From assembly GCA_020851635.1 (NCBI GenBank), contig JADZCJ010000144.1, positions 78,235-142,234 on the forward strand: a stretch of DNA of 64,000 nucleotides, given 5' to 3'. The DNA is from Anaerolineae bacterium (GTDB taxonomy: Bacteria > Chloroflexota > Anaerolineae > UBA4142 > SHND01). The stretch's first letter is position 1. Each line of letters opens with the position of its first letter. Under the pieces are notes generated by a model that did not search any database, was not told where the DNA came from, and saw nothing but the letters and a program-made list of their open reading frames with translations. Position numbers and translations under genes: made by a program. Below are positions 52,925-60,945 of this stretch, piece after piece.

Positions 52925-53491
52925 ATGAGTGCTGCAACTGCTTCAAGCCCGACATCATTCCAAAACCAGGCGCGTCCCTGGTGGATGATGCTGATCGAGG
53001 GCGTCGCGCTCGCAATCATCGGCGCGGTGCTTCTGTGGGCGCCTGCCAAAACAGCCGCCAATACCTGGCTCTTTCTCGTCACTTTTCTCGGTATCTGGTG
53101 GATCATTCGCGGCGTCCTGGATATTGTTAGCATGTTTATTGACCACAGCGCGTGGGGCTGGAAGCTCTTTATGGGCATCATCAGCATCATCGCGGGTGGT
53201 TATATCGTCATGTATCCGATCGCTGCTGCGGTCCTTCTCCCACAGATCTTTGCGCTCATTCTCGGCATCTGGGGGCTGGTGCAGGGTATCGTCATGTTGA
53301 TGCTGGCATTTCGCGGGGGTGGCTGGGGACCGGGCATTCTCGGTGTCCTCGCCATCATTTTTGGCATCTTTTTGATTGGCGCTTATGGCGATTTTGGAAT
53401 GGGTCTCGCCTTTATTTGGGGCGCGGCTGTGCTCGCTCTGCTGGGCGGTATCGTCATGATTGTTCAGGCGTTCCGCACGCGGACTGCGTGA
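52925..53491 (+). CDS. HdeD-family (DUF308) membrane protein
   Basis: The 188-residue protein has six helices in three pairs, each with the DUF308/HdeD pattern (MMLIEGVALAIIGAVLLWAP; LFLVTFLGIWWIIRGVLDIV; LGVLAIIFGIFLIGA). HdeD in E. coli helps acid resistance at high cell density. ATG 52925 has CAAGGAGGGATTGTT upstream. It lies 140 bp after the glycine-zipper gene and is followed by a small membrane protein. Confidence 0.9.
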   Translation: MSAATASSPTSFQNQARPWWMMLIEGVALAIIGAVLLWAPAKTAANTWLFLVTFLGIWWIIRGVLDIVSMFIDHSAWGWKLFMGIISIIAGGYIVMYPIAAAVLLPQIFALILGIWGLVQGIVMLMLAFRGGGWGPGILGVLAIIFGIFLIGAYGDFGMGLAFIWGAAVLALLGGIVMIVQAFRTRTA

Positions 53492-53534
53492 GCGGTCCGC
53501 AAGATTCGATTCGAAAGGCACGGGTCGGTTCAGC

Positions 53535-53750
53535 ATGTCAAACCCCAAACCTCTCATGCGCGCCGGAAATTGGCAGCTCGGAAAAAATCTGCCGCCGACG
53601 GCGCGCAAGGCGGTCAATGACCCTGCGCTGTTTGCGTTTTTCGGCGCACTCGGATTGGTCGTGATCGCCTCAATCATTGCGCTCATCCTGGGTCTTGCCG
53701 AGGCCGCCCGCCAAGCCGACGAGAACAGTAATTTGCGCGGCGGACGCTGA
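53535..53750 (+). CDS. Small single-pass membrane protein
   Basis: The 71-residue protein has one helix (ALFAFFGALGLVVIASIIALILGLAEAA) flanked by basic N-terminal and polar C-terminal ends. The Shine-Dalgarno is weak, so a start in the overlapping end of the HdeD gene is possible. It is probably part of the HdeD transcription unit. Function unknown. Confidence 0.55.
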   Translation: MSNPKPLMRAGNWQLGKNLPPTARKAVNDPALFAFFGALGLVVIASIIALILGLAEAARQADENSNLRGGR

Positions 53751-53773
53751 GCAAGCTCTCACACTCGCACGAA

Positions 53774-53825
53774 ACAACGAGCGAGGCGACCCCATTGATC
53801 GAGTCGCCCCGCTCGTTGTATTTTT
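53774..53825. terminator. Terminator between convergent genes
   Basis: ACAACGAGCG-a-GGCGAC (53774-53790) pairs with GTCGCC-c-CGCTCGTTGT (53803-53819), followed by ATTTTT. It closes the membrane-protein island and probably also the MFS gene on the other strand. Confidence 0.85.
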
Positions 53826-53859
53826 CACTTGATTGCCGCCAAGCCCACCCGGCGCAGCG

Positions 53860-55422
53860 TTACATCGCAGATTCGAGAGTCGAGCTGACCTGCCCGCTCC
53901 GTTCCGCCAGATCTTGAGGCGACCGGTCAATCAACAGGAACGCTGCTATCGCGCTCGCCATCATTATCCCCGCGCCGACCAGCATTGATGCGCGAAAGCC
54001 AGTGACAAAAGATTCATCAATCGCGTGATTGATCCAGGCACGTGTGCTCTCATCCGCTTCTTGCGGCGGCTGTGCGCCCGCCAATCGCGTGCTCTGTTCC
54101 AACACGGCATTTGCGACAGAAGGCGCCAGGTTGAGCGCACCAATGTTTCGTGCCAGGTTCTGACTGAAAATTGCCGCAGTGATCGTGACGAGGACTGTCA
54201 CAATCAGCAAATTGCCGACGCGCGCCGACGCGTTCAACACCCCCGAAGCTACTCCGGCATACCGCGCGTCAATCCCCGTCATTCCAATGCTGGTGAGCGG
54301 CGTGAGAGTACAAGCCAACCCCACGCCCGCGAGCAATATCCCCGGAAAGAACGCGGACCAGTAATTCCCGTCAATGCCCTGCCGCGCCAACCAAAGCAAC
54401 CCCGCGCCGACGGTGAGCGATCCGACCACAAGCAGGGGTCTCGCACCTATGCGCGCGGCGAGACTACCCGCCCAGCGCGAGATAAAAAAAAGAGCCAGGG
54501 CCATCGGCAGGATTCCCAAGCTTGCTTGTCCTGCAGAATAACCCTGCACTTGGATAAAAAAGAGCGGCAGGAAAAAGAACAGCGCCGTCAAAATTCCGCC
54601 TATGAGCAAGAGCAAGCTGTTCGCCGTTGAATAATTCTGTGAACGGAACAGGGACAATGGCATGAGCGGGTGTTCCGCCCGCGCTTCGACGCGGACAAAA
54701 ACGACACAGGACAACACCCCCAGCGCGAACGCGCCCAACACCGGCAGCGAGGTCCAGCCATAATTTGCCTGCTCGATCAGGGCAAAAACAATGCCGCCCA
54801 CGCCAAGGGTAGCAAGCAATGCGCCGAGCCAATCACCTGACGCGTGCGCATTCGCGGGCTTGTCGTCGGGAATCCGCGCCAAGAGCGTCAGCGCAAACAA
54901 ACCAAGCGGGATGTTGACGAAAAAAATCGCGCGCCACGACACAAACTGGATCAGCCATCCCCCCACCACCAACCCAACGGCGAGCATGCCCGTTGAAAAA
55001 GCCCACCAGACGCCGATCGCTGCCCCGCGCGCGGAACTATCATAGTGTTCGGTGATGAGCGCAAGACTACCCGGAACGAGGAGCGCGGCGCTCAAACCCT
55101 GAAGCGCCCGCGCCCCGATGAGCTGCGGCGAATTCTGGGTCAACCCGGCGAGCATAGAAGCCAGGACAAAAGAACCGATCCCGACGACAAACACGCGCTT
55201 GCGTCCAAACCGGTCACCCAGCGAACCTCCAACCAGCAGCAACGCTACCAGACATAGCGCGTACACCTGATCCACCCACTGCAGGTCACTCAGACGCGCA
55301 TTAAACTCGGATTGGATTGCGGGGAGGGCGACATTGTCCGCCACGCTTTCGATATAGACCATGCTGATGCCAAGAATCGAGGCAGCGAGCACGATCCGCT
55401 TCAAGTTGTCTTGTTTGAGCAT
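53860..55422 (-). CDS. DHA2-family MFS drug-efflux transporter
   Basis: The 520-residue protein has 14 membrane helices. Motif A is GDRFGRKRVF, motif C-like is GLVVGGWLIQFVSWRAIFFVNIPLG, and the first helix has the VADNVALPAIQSEF signature of EmrB/QacA. It exports toxic or lipophilic compounds with protons. A normal start (MLKQDNLKRIV) is used. It is followed by a lipoprotein gene in the same direction 80 bp upstream, with no clear functional link. Confidence 0.92.
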   Translation of the reverse strand: MLKQDNLKRIVLAASILGISMVYIESVADNVALPAIQSEFNARLSDLQWVDQVYALCLVALLLVGGSLGDRFGRKRVFVVGIGSFVLASMLAGLTQNSPQLIGARALQGLSAALLVPGSLALITEHYDSSARGAAIGVWWAFSTGMLAVGLVVGGWLIQFVSWRAIFFVNIPLGLFALTLLARIPDDKPANAHASGDWLGALLATLGVGGIVFALIEQANYGWTSLPVLGAFALGVLSCVVFVRVEARAEHPLMPLSLFRSQNYSTANSLLLLIGGILTALFFFLPLFFIQVQGYSAGQASLGILPMALALFFISRWAGSLAARIGARPLLVVGSLTVGAGLLWLARQGIDGNYWSAFFPGILLAGVGLACTLTPLTSIGMTGIDARYAGVASGVLNASARVGNLLIVTVLVTITAAIFSQNLARNIGALNLAPSVANAVLEQSTRLAGAQPPQEADESTRAWINHAIDESFVTGFRASMLVGAGIMMASAIAAFLLIDRSPQDLAERSGQVSSTLESAM

Positions 55423-55503
55423 TCTGCCACCCTCTATCGGCGCACCGGACAGAAAAGAGCACGCTGTGTGAGCTGCAAAAGAATGTGGCGCTGCTCGATT
55501 GCT

Positions 55504-55869
55504 TTACTTGACACGCATATGCCCCGTAGTCATGTTGTTAGAGCCCGTCGGTCCGCATTGAAACGGATAATCGCCGGTGACCGTCGGAGATGTAAAGTTG
55601 CCGCGCACTGTCTGTCCGGCGGGCGCGCTAAACGTATACGGGCCGCCGGGATAGACAAAAGACACCTCAGTCGTGCTCGTATTTTGCAGATTCACATAGA
55701 CAATATACCCCTGCCGCGTATCAAAGACGGCGGGCGTACAGCCCCTGTCGGTCGCCGTGATTGATACCTCGGTGACATTCGGCGGCGCGGAGGGCGAGTT
55801 GCAGGCAGTCATCAAGGCGACGAGCGCAACCAACACACCGGTCAGAAATACTGTCGCAAGTTTTAACAT
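55504..55869 (-). CDS. Cupredoxin-like lipoprotein
   Basis: The 121-residue protein has a lipobox LMTAC (Cys23) and a cupredoxin-like beta domain ending YPFQC105-GPTGSNNMTTGH117-M118. Those residues are placed like the Cys, His and Met of type I copper sites. The N-terminal His ligand is not seen (STTEVSFVYPG), so the copper site is incomplete or altered. It is anchored on the outside of the membrane. It may be an electron carrier or only a structural homologue. Confidence 0.75.
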   Translation of the reverse strand: MLKLATVFLTGVLVALVALMTACNSPSAPPNVTEVSITATDRGCTPAVFDTRQGYIVYVNLQNTSTTEVSFVYPGGPYTFSAPAGQTVRGNFTSPTVTGDYPFQCGPTGSNNMTTGHMRVK

Positions 55870-56016
55870 TCTGGTTCTCCATTACGGCTGACGTTATGGT
55901 TCTTGAGGGCAACAACAGCTCATCCTACCACAGAACGCGAAATTTCCGCCTTCCCGACTATCGCGTTCTTGCGCATCCGACTCGTGCCCGGTGAGTGAAC
56001 CATTGAATTGTTCGGG

Positions 56017-57726
56017 TCACGCCTCTTCCACCACGAACATATCTTGCAGCAACAGCTCTGCCTGGTTCGGGACCTTGACCTTTGTTTCCAACTTGTAATA
56101 CCCCTCTTTGGCAGGCGCGGTGAAATCTGCTTTGAACAGCCCGGGTGTGTCCCGATTCGTTTCGAACACGATCTCGGGCAGATTGTCCGGCGCGCCCGAC
56201 TCGACTGCGCCCGGAAGCGCCTGGAGCCACTTGACGCGCGCCTCGCAAACCGCTCTTTTGACAGGGTCGCCATCCTTGACGGCGCGCAGTTGAATCTCGA
56301 GCTCGCCCTGCTCACCCGGCACGTATGCCTGACGATTGAATGTGAGGGTCGCATTTGTTTGCGGTTTCTTGTCCGCAATATTTTCCGCTTGCAGATCAAC
56401 AAATTTGTCAATCAATTCCACGCGGAGCAGGTCCATGAGCGCGGGACTGATATAAATCTCGCCGTGGTCCGCCACGACCGGCGCATTGACACGCGCATCC
56501 GCGAAAAACGCCGAATATTCGGGCAGTGTGCCGTCGCCCAACTCTTGATCGGTCCATTCGATATGCTGCCAGCGCGTGCCATGGTCAAAAGCAACGATGC
56601 CGCCCGTCGTAGTCTCCAACTTGCGTCCGAGAAATGCAACGGCGTCCTTGACGCTCAGATGATTGCCCAGGGCCTGATTGAATTTACGTCCGTCTTGCAA
56701 AAGCTCGATGTGATGCGGATCATCCAGCCACGCGCTGCCCTCAAAGGGGTCAACCGTTTCGCCGGTGGCGCTCCTCAAAAAGCTGCGCGCTTGCGGGATC
56801 AATTGATAAATGGCGGGAAAACTCTGCAGCGCCGTCCTCGTCCGCTCGGGAATGTTGAACGCATTGAATTTGAGTCGAAAGAGGGTGTCCATTCCCTGAA
56901 ATAACATATACACAGCTTTGGGCGAACCATCCCACGGCGACGCGAGCAAAAAGAGCCGGTCAACCAACTTGTCCCCGCCTTCTTTTTCAATCAACCACCG
57001 CGAAATGATGCCGCCGCCGCTGTGTCCCATCAACCAGACTTGTTTGTTGGGATGCAGCGCGCGCAATTCCTTGATCCGTTCCCCTAACTGGCGCGCCGAT
57101 ATACGCTGGTCCTGCCGCCAATCATATGGAAATGTATACGCGTTCAATTCATTCGCATTCGGGTCTTTCGGGTCAACCGCATAGCCCCAATCCGAAAATG
57201 TTTTCAAGAGCCGCCCGTACTGTTCCTGCTTGATCCACGGCGGCAGAAACATTACATCCTCGATCAAGCCCGCGGGTTCCAGATTTGAGTTCGGGTAGAG
57301 CATGGTCTGGAACAAATCGTCGAGCCACCCTTCCCATTCAAGCGGATTTAGCGGCACAGTTGAAAAATCCAGCCACACGATTTTGCCCGTTTGCTTGTCG
57401 CGTAATCTGCTTCCCAGAAAACCGGGCGCAAATACCAGAATGTGAGGGGGGGGTTTCAGCGCCGCCGCCAGTGGAGCGCCTGTCGCGGCGCGCGGCTTGC
57501 GCGCCGGTGCGCTTTTTTTCGCCCGCTTGCCCGCCCCGCCTTTATTCACCGCCGCGCGCGCGCTGACATTCTTTTGCGCGGCTTTCTTGCCGGACGCCGG
57601 TCCTTTTTTAGCCGCGCGGCGCTTGCCCGGGACAGCCCGTTTGGCACCTTTGCTTTTGCCGGCGCTTGCACGCGCCCCGGTCGTTTTTTTAGCGCCTGCT
57701 TTGGATTTTTTGGGTGTGCTCGCCAT
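56017..57726 (-). CDS. LCAT-like alpha/beta hydrolase with histone-like basic tail
   Basis: The 569-residue protein starts with ~90 residues rich in Lys/Ala/Pro (KKSKAGAKKTTGARASAGKS), like bacterial histone H1-like tails. An alpha/beta hydrolase of the LCAT type follows: HILVFAPGFLGSRLRD, FPYDWRQDQRISARQLGERI, nucleophile Ser236 in GHSGGG, FDHGTRW. A C-terminal beta domain covers ~450-569. No signal peptide, so it is cytoplasmic. It may cleave or transfer lipids or esters. It is divergent from the S8 protease. Its neighbours suggest a shared protease or effector module. Confidence 0.85.
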   Translation of the reverse strand: MASTPKKSKAGAKKTTGARASAGKSKGAKRAVPGKRRAAKKGPASGKKAAQKNVSARAAVNKGGAGKRAKKSAPARKPRAATGAPLAAALKPPPHILVFAPGFLGSRLRDKQTGKIVWLDFSTVPLNPLEWEGWLDDLFQTMLYPNSNLEPAGLIEDVMFLPPWIKQEQYGRLLKTFSDWGYAVDPKDPNANELNAYTFPYDWRQDQRISARQLGERIKELRALHPNKQVWLMGHSGGGIISRWLIEKEGGDKLVDRLFLLASPWDGSPKAVYMLFQGMDTLFRLKFNAFNIPERTRTALQSFPAIYQLIPQARSFLRSATGETVDPFEGSAWLDDPHHIELLQDGRKFNQALGNHLSVKDAVAFLGRKLETTTGGIVAFDHGTRWQHIEWTDQELGDGTLPEYSAFFADARVNAPVVADHGEIYISPALMDLLRVELIDKFVDLQAENIADKKPQTNATLTFNRQAYVPGEQGELEIQLRAVKDGDPVKRAVCEARVKWLQALPGAVESGAPDNLPEIVFETNRDTPGLFKADFTAPAKEGYYKLETKVKVPNQAELLLQDMFVVEEA

Positions 57727-57766
57727 TTTCTCTTCTCCTTGTCACCACGTCATAAAATCCTATGGA

Positions 57767-57868
57767 TGTGTGCCACAATCTTGGACGGTAAGGAACGAAC
57801 GCCGTTTCGGTCCCCGCACGGCACGCTGCGGCGAGCGTGCCCTACACGCAACCAAAAAGATAACGCAC
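57767..57868 (-). repeat. Double-hairpin repeat, family R2, copy 5 (inverted)
   Basis: Read on the minus strand it gives GTGTAGGGCACGCTCGCCGCAGCGTGCC, then GGGACCGAAACGGCGTTCGTTCC and CCAAGATTGTGGCACACA. It lies in the divergent gap between the LCAT-like and S8 protease genes. Confidence 0.75.
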
Positions 57869-57948
57869 TTGAGAGTCCTGTATCCCACTTGACACACGAC
57901 ACATCATAACTGATACTTGTCATGACGGAACCGTTCAGGAGGAACCAG

Positions 57949-59163
57949 ATGGACCCCATCGTACAACGATCTCTCGATACTTTTGGTTTTGCCCAAGTCA
58001 TTGCAGTCATGCGCCAGGATGCGGGCGCAGCCGCATCATTCGGCAGTCTCGAACCCGCCGTAACCGATCTCTTTTTGCCCGCGCCCCCAAACGCCGCGGC
58101 GGCATTTAGCGTCGCGCCGCGCCGCCCTCCGCCGCCCGCCATCCGCCAATTTCCGCGGCTTGGCTTGGTCGTCGGCTATGTAGACCCGGAAGGCGCGTCC
58201 GCGCTCGAGGCACATTCCCAGGTGGAGGATGTCCAGCCCGCCGAACCACTCTCTCTTATCCGCCCGGTGGCGTCGGCCTCTGCCGCCTACACGCCGCGCG
58301 TCACCTGGGGCATCCGCAGTATTGGCGCTGACAAGCTCTGGGCAAAGGGGCTGACGGGCAAAGGCGTGCGCGTCGGTCATCTCGATACGGGCGTGGACGC
58401 AGGCCATCCCGCGCTCAAAGGTCGCGTCACGGGCTTTGCGGAATTTGATTTGTTTGGCGAGCGCGTCGCAAATGCCAAAGCATACGATTCGGACGAGCAC
58501 GGCACACATACCGCGGGGACCATTGTCGGAGGAAAAATTCGCGGTATGGCGATTGGCGTTGCGCCGGAAGCTGACCTCTTTTCGGGTTTGGTGATTGAAG
58601 GCGGGCACGTCCTCTTGCGCGTGCTTGCCGGCATGGAATGGTGTCTCGAAGAGAACGTGCGCGTGTTGAGCATGTCGCTGGGTATCCGCGGTTTTACGCC
58701 TTTTGCGGTCGCCATCACACAACGCTTGCGTCAACAGGGCATCTTGCCCGTCTTTGCCATCGGCAACGAAGGTCCAAATACCAGCCGCTCGCCGGGTAAT
58801 TATCCCGAAGCGCTCTCGGTCGGAGCCATGGATGCAAGAAAACGCGTTGCCGCTTTTTCGAGCAGCATCGTATTCAATCGTCCCGAAGAACCCAACCAAC
58901 CCAACCTCGTCGCTCCGGGCGTGGGCATCACCTCCGCCCGGGCGGGGGGGGGTGGATTGCGGCTGAACGGCACGTCCATGGCAACCCCGCATGTCGCAGG
59001 TCTCGCCGCGCTCTTGTGGCAAGCTAAGCCCGACGCCAGCGTAGACGAAATCGAAGCGGCGCTGCTCGGCGCTTGTGACCCGCTCAAAAAAGACGACGTA
59101 TCCCGTTTTGGGCGCGGTTTGGTCAACGGACCGCGCGCGGTGGCGCAATTGCTGGGGTCGTAA
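57949..59163 (+). CDS. Intracellular subtilisin-like serine protease (S8)
   Basis: This 404-residue protein has no signal peptide. It has an I9-propeptide-like N-terminal domain (~10-105; FAQVIAVMRQD, FPRLGLVVGYVDP), then an S8 domain with the triad Asp146 (HLDTGVD), His184 (DEHGTHTAGT) and Ser343 (NGTSMATPHVAG), oxyanion Asn273. ATG 57949 is chosen for its AGGAGGAACCAG RBS; ATG 57922 is an alternative. It is followed after 6 bp by a propeptide-like gene. It is likely an intracellular, inhibitor-controlled protease. Confidence 0.92.
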   Translation: MDPIVQRSLDTFGFAQVIAVMRQDAGAAASFGSLEPAVTDLFLPAPPNAAAAFSVAPRRPPPPAIRQFPRLGLVVGYVDPEGASALEAHSQVEDVQPAEPLSLIRPVASASAAYTPRVTWGIRSIGADKLWAKGLTGKGVRVGHLDTGVDAGHPALKGRVTGFAEFDLFGERVANAKAYDSDEHGTHTAGTIVGGKIRGMAIGVAPEADLFSGLVIEGGHVLLRVLAGMEWCLEENVRVLSMSLGIRGFTPFAVAITQRLRQQGILPVFAIGNEGPNTSRSPGNYPEALSVGAMDARKRVAAFSSSIVFNRPEEPNQPNLVAPGVGITSARAGGGGLRLNGTSMATPHVAGLAALLWQAKPDASVDEIEAALLGACDPLKKDDVSRFGRGLVNGPRAVAQLLGS

Positions 59164-59169
59164 TGTGTA

Positions 59170-59499
59170 ATGCCTCCCAAAAGAACGCCCGACGCAATTG
59201 ATCCGCGCCTGCTCGAACAAATTGACGCCGCGCATGACACGGGCACAGTTCAGGCGGTCGTCATGGTCGCGCTGCCGACGACAGCCAAAAAGAACCCCGA
59301 CCCGCGCGGACCGGCAGGATCGCTGGTTGACCGTGTCTCGAAACAGACGAACGAAAAGCCCGTCGAGGCGCGTTATCTCGCGCGCCTCGGCGGTGTCGTC
59401 ATCACGGCGAGCGGTCGCTTTATGACCCGGCTCCTCAAAAGCAAGAGTGTCGTCACCGCCACCTCCGCCGACGCCGATATCTATGGTCCTGTCACGTAG
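59170..59499 (+). CDS. Free-standing I9-propeptide-like protein, probable protease regulator
   Basis: The 109-residue protein lies 6 bp after the S8 protease. VQAVVMVALP, then LARLGGVVITASGRFMTRLLKSKSVVTATSAD, follow the beta-alpha-beta pattern of subtilisin propeptides and resemble the N-terminal domain of the adjacent protease (FPRLGLVVGYVDP...). Free-standing I9 proteins are known subtilisin inhibitors. There is no signal peptide. The ATG has no strong Shine-Dalgarno, so translation may be coupled. Confidence 0.65.
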   Translation: MPPKRTPDAIDPRLLEQIDAAHDTGTVQAVVMVALPTTAKKNPDPRGPAGSLVDRVSKQTNEKPVEARYLARLGGVVITASGRFMTRLLKSKSVVTATSADADIYGPVT

Positions 59500-59500
59500 C

Positions 59501-59547
59501 GGCGACCCTTGTGGTCGCCCGCCCTGACCCTTGTGGTGTCCGCCCTG
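59501..59547. repeat. 22-bp tandem repeat with hairpin
   Basis: GACCCTTGTGGTCGCCCGCCCT (59504-59525) is repeated with small changes at 59526-59547. GGCGACC/GGTCGCC can form a stem. It lies at the convergent junction and may end transcription. Confidence 0.55.
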
Positions 59548-59563
59548 ACGGGTCACTCCATCC

Positions 59564-59944
59564 TCAAACGATTTTTCTGCCCAGCTCGACTACCACGTCT
59601 TTGAGCGCCTCGACAATATCTTTGCGATACTGCACCGCCGCCGCGACGTTTCGTTCATGCACCTGGTTCAGGGTTTCCTGAAACACGAAATCGCCGTCTG
59701 CGGTCTTGCGGATGGGCACCACCGTATAGCAATCGCCATCAATCTTGATTTGGCTCAGCGCCGCCGCATTCGCCTGCGCAAAATCCACTTTGCCGTCTGC
59801 CCCAACGGGTAAATTTCCATCGGCGCCGATGACCAAATAGCGCGTCTCGACTTCGAGTTCGGCTATATCGCTCACATATTGCGAAATCTTGGCGACGGCG
59901 GCTTTGACGGACTCTTCCACACTGCGCGCAGTATCCTCTGCCAT
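59564..59944 (-). CDS. Free-standing copy of the C-terminal module of the C25-like protease
   Basis: The 126-residue protein has no signal peptide. Its second half (IKIDGDCYTVVPIRKTADGDF, then a helix with AAVQYRKDIVEALKDVV) aligns with the C-terminal ~60 residues of the protease at 60942 (MQLDGDTQVVVPRRTSD, QAYRAEMMKAAVAAAAG). The first half (ESVKAAVAKISQYVSDIAELEVETRYL) also matches the region before it (DDVSAAVTNL, DDVTRLQVTTYV). I have no family name. It may regulate or be recruited by the protease. It lies 23 bp after the 259-residue gene. Confidence 0.7.
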   Translation of the reverse strand: MAEDTARSVEESVKAAVAKISQYVSDIAELEVETRYLVIGADGNLPVGADGKVDFAQANAAALSQIKIDGDCYTVVPIRKTADGDFVFQETLNQVHERNVAAAVQYRKDIVEALKDVVVELGRKIV

Positions 59945-59967
59945 TTTCGGTTCCTCCTGAATTTGCG

Positions 59968-60747
59968 CTATCCTTGCAAGCGTTCTCGAATCTTGAAATA
60001 CTCGTCCATCACACGCGTAATAAAGTTGTAAATTCCCGGCATCATCCAGATGGCGTTGGCGGGCATCGCAATCACAACTGCCAGACGCACCGCCCCCTCC
60101 GCCGCCAGCGCCGCAATCTTGAACAGCAGGGTCCGCTGCCCGAGCGCGAGTTCTAGTGATTTTGCATGCTCTGCGCGGAGCTCTGTTTCGGCATCCTCGA
60201 TGATTGCCGTATCCGAACGCCCGGTCCAGCCCACCGCCGTCTGCGCGATTACCTCATCCTCGCCCTTGTTGCGCGTTTCCACCACGAGCGGGTCCGCCAG
60301 CAATCGCTGCACCTCTGCCAGAAACTCCTGAAACCGTTGCACCAAGCCATTCCAGTCCAGCCCGATCACGTCCAGCGCGCCATAGTCCGCGGCTGTGCCG
60401 CCCCTCATCTGAATCAGCATCGCTTGCAGCTCCAGTTCGGGACCGCGGTTCTCAATATCCTCGATGCCATACGACCTGCCCCGCGCCGCCGTTTCGATAA
60501 ATTCATTCAGGCGGACGGTTGCCTCCTGGAGCGCCGCTTGCGTCACGCGCAGCTGCGCGTTCGCTGCCTGCAGATTCTCGTCAGCGGATTGCGGGTCGAG
60601 CGAAACCGACCAGATGGGCGTTTCCGGTTCGATCACCCCTTCGCCGAACGATATGCCCTTGTGCGGGGTTAGATTCCACGCACCCAGTACCGTGGTGGGC
60701 ACGGCGAGCGGCGCGGCGCCGCGAATTTCAAACAACGCATCCGTCAT
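59968..60747 (-). CDS. Unknown protein with C-terminal hydrophobic segment
   Basis: The 259-residue protein has a beta-like N terminus (~1-50; ISFGEGVIEPETPIWSVSL), a long helical region (~55-205; NLQAANAQLRVTQAALQEATVRLNEFIE) and a hydrophobic stretch (~206-243; LLFKIAALAAEGAVRLAVVIAMPANAIWMMPGIYNFI) that may be one or two membrane helices. No family is recognised. It shares a transcription direction with the C25-like protease, but palindromic repeats separate them. It could be an effector or adaptor. Confidence 0.65.
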   Translation of the reverse strand: MTDALFEIRGAAPLAVPTTVLGAWNLTPHKGISFGEGVIEPETPIWSVSLDPQSADENLQAANAQLRVTQAALQEATVRLNEFIETAARGRSYGIEDIENRGPELELQAMLIQMRGGTAADYGALDVIGLDWNGLVQRFQEFLAEVQRLLADPLVVETRNKGEDEVIAQTAVGWTGRSDTAIIEDAETELRAEHAKSLELALGQRTLLFKIAALAAEGAVRLAVVIAMPANAIWMMPGIYNFITRVMDEYFKIRERLQG

Positions 60748-60756
60748 TTGCGCTAA

Positions 60757-60850
60757 TAGCGCAACAACATGAGACTGCAGATTTGAGCATCGAGTTTTGT
60801 AACTCGCGTGCCATCACTTGATTCGGCAATTTCATCATGTTGTTGCACTA
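60757..60850 (+). repeat. 94-bp palindromic repeat, family R1, third copy
   Basis: TAGCGCAACAACATGA (60757-60772) and TCATGTTGTTGCACTA (60835-60850) are terminal repeats with one mismatch (a G-T wobble in RNA). The core TCGAGTTTTGTAACTCGCG matches the other copies. It lies 10 bp before the 259-residue gene's start. Confidence 0.85.
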
Positions 60851-60945
60851 GCAGGTTGTCGGAGAGACCTCATTCGTAACTATGAACACGCGTCGTAGTA
60901 TCTCAAAAATAACTATAATTTGATTTCACTCCGACAACCTGTTAG
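60849..60945. repeat. 97-bp inverted-repeat element (R4) abutting R1
   Basis: CTAGCAGGTTGTCGGAG (from 60848-60849) and CTCCGACAACCTGTTAG (60929-60945) match in 16 of 17 positions as inverted repeats. The AT-rich centre has no coding capacity. The right arm contains the stop codon of the C25-like protease, and the left arm touches R1. It is MITE-like. Confidence 0.7.

Noticed and set aside
58036..59556. A 506-codon minus-strand open frame
   Set aside because: It lies opposite the S8 protease, whose catalytic triad and RBS are clear. The frame is Arg/His-rich without domains.
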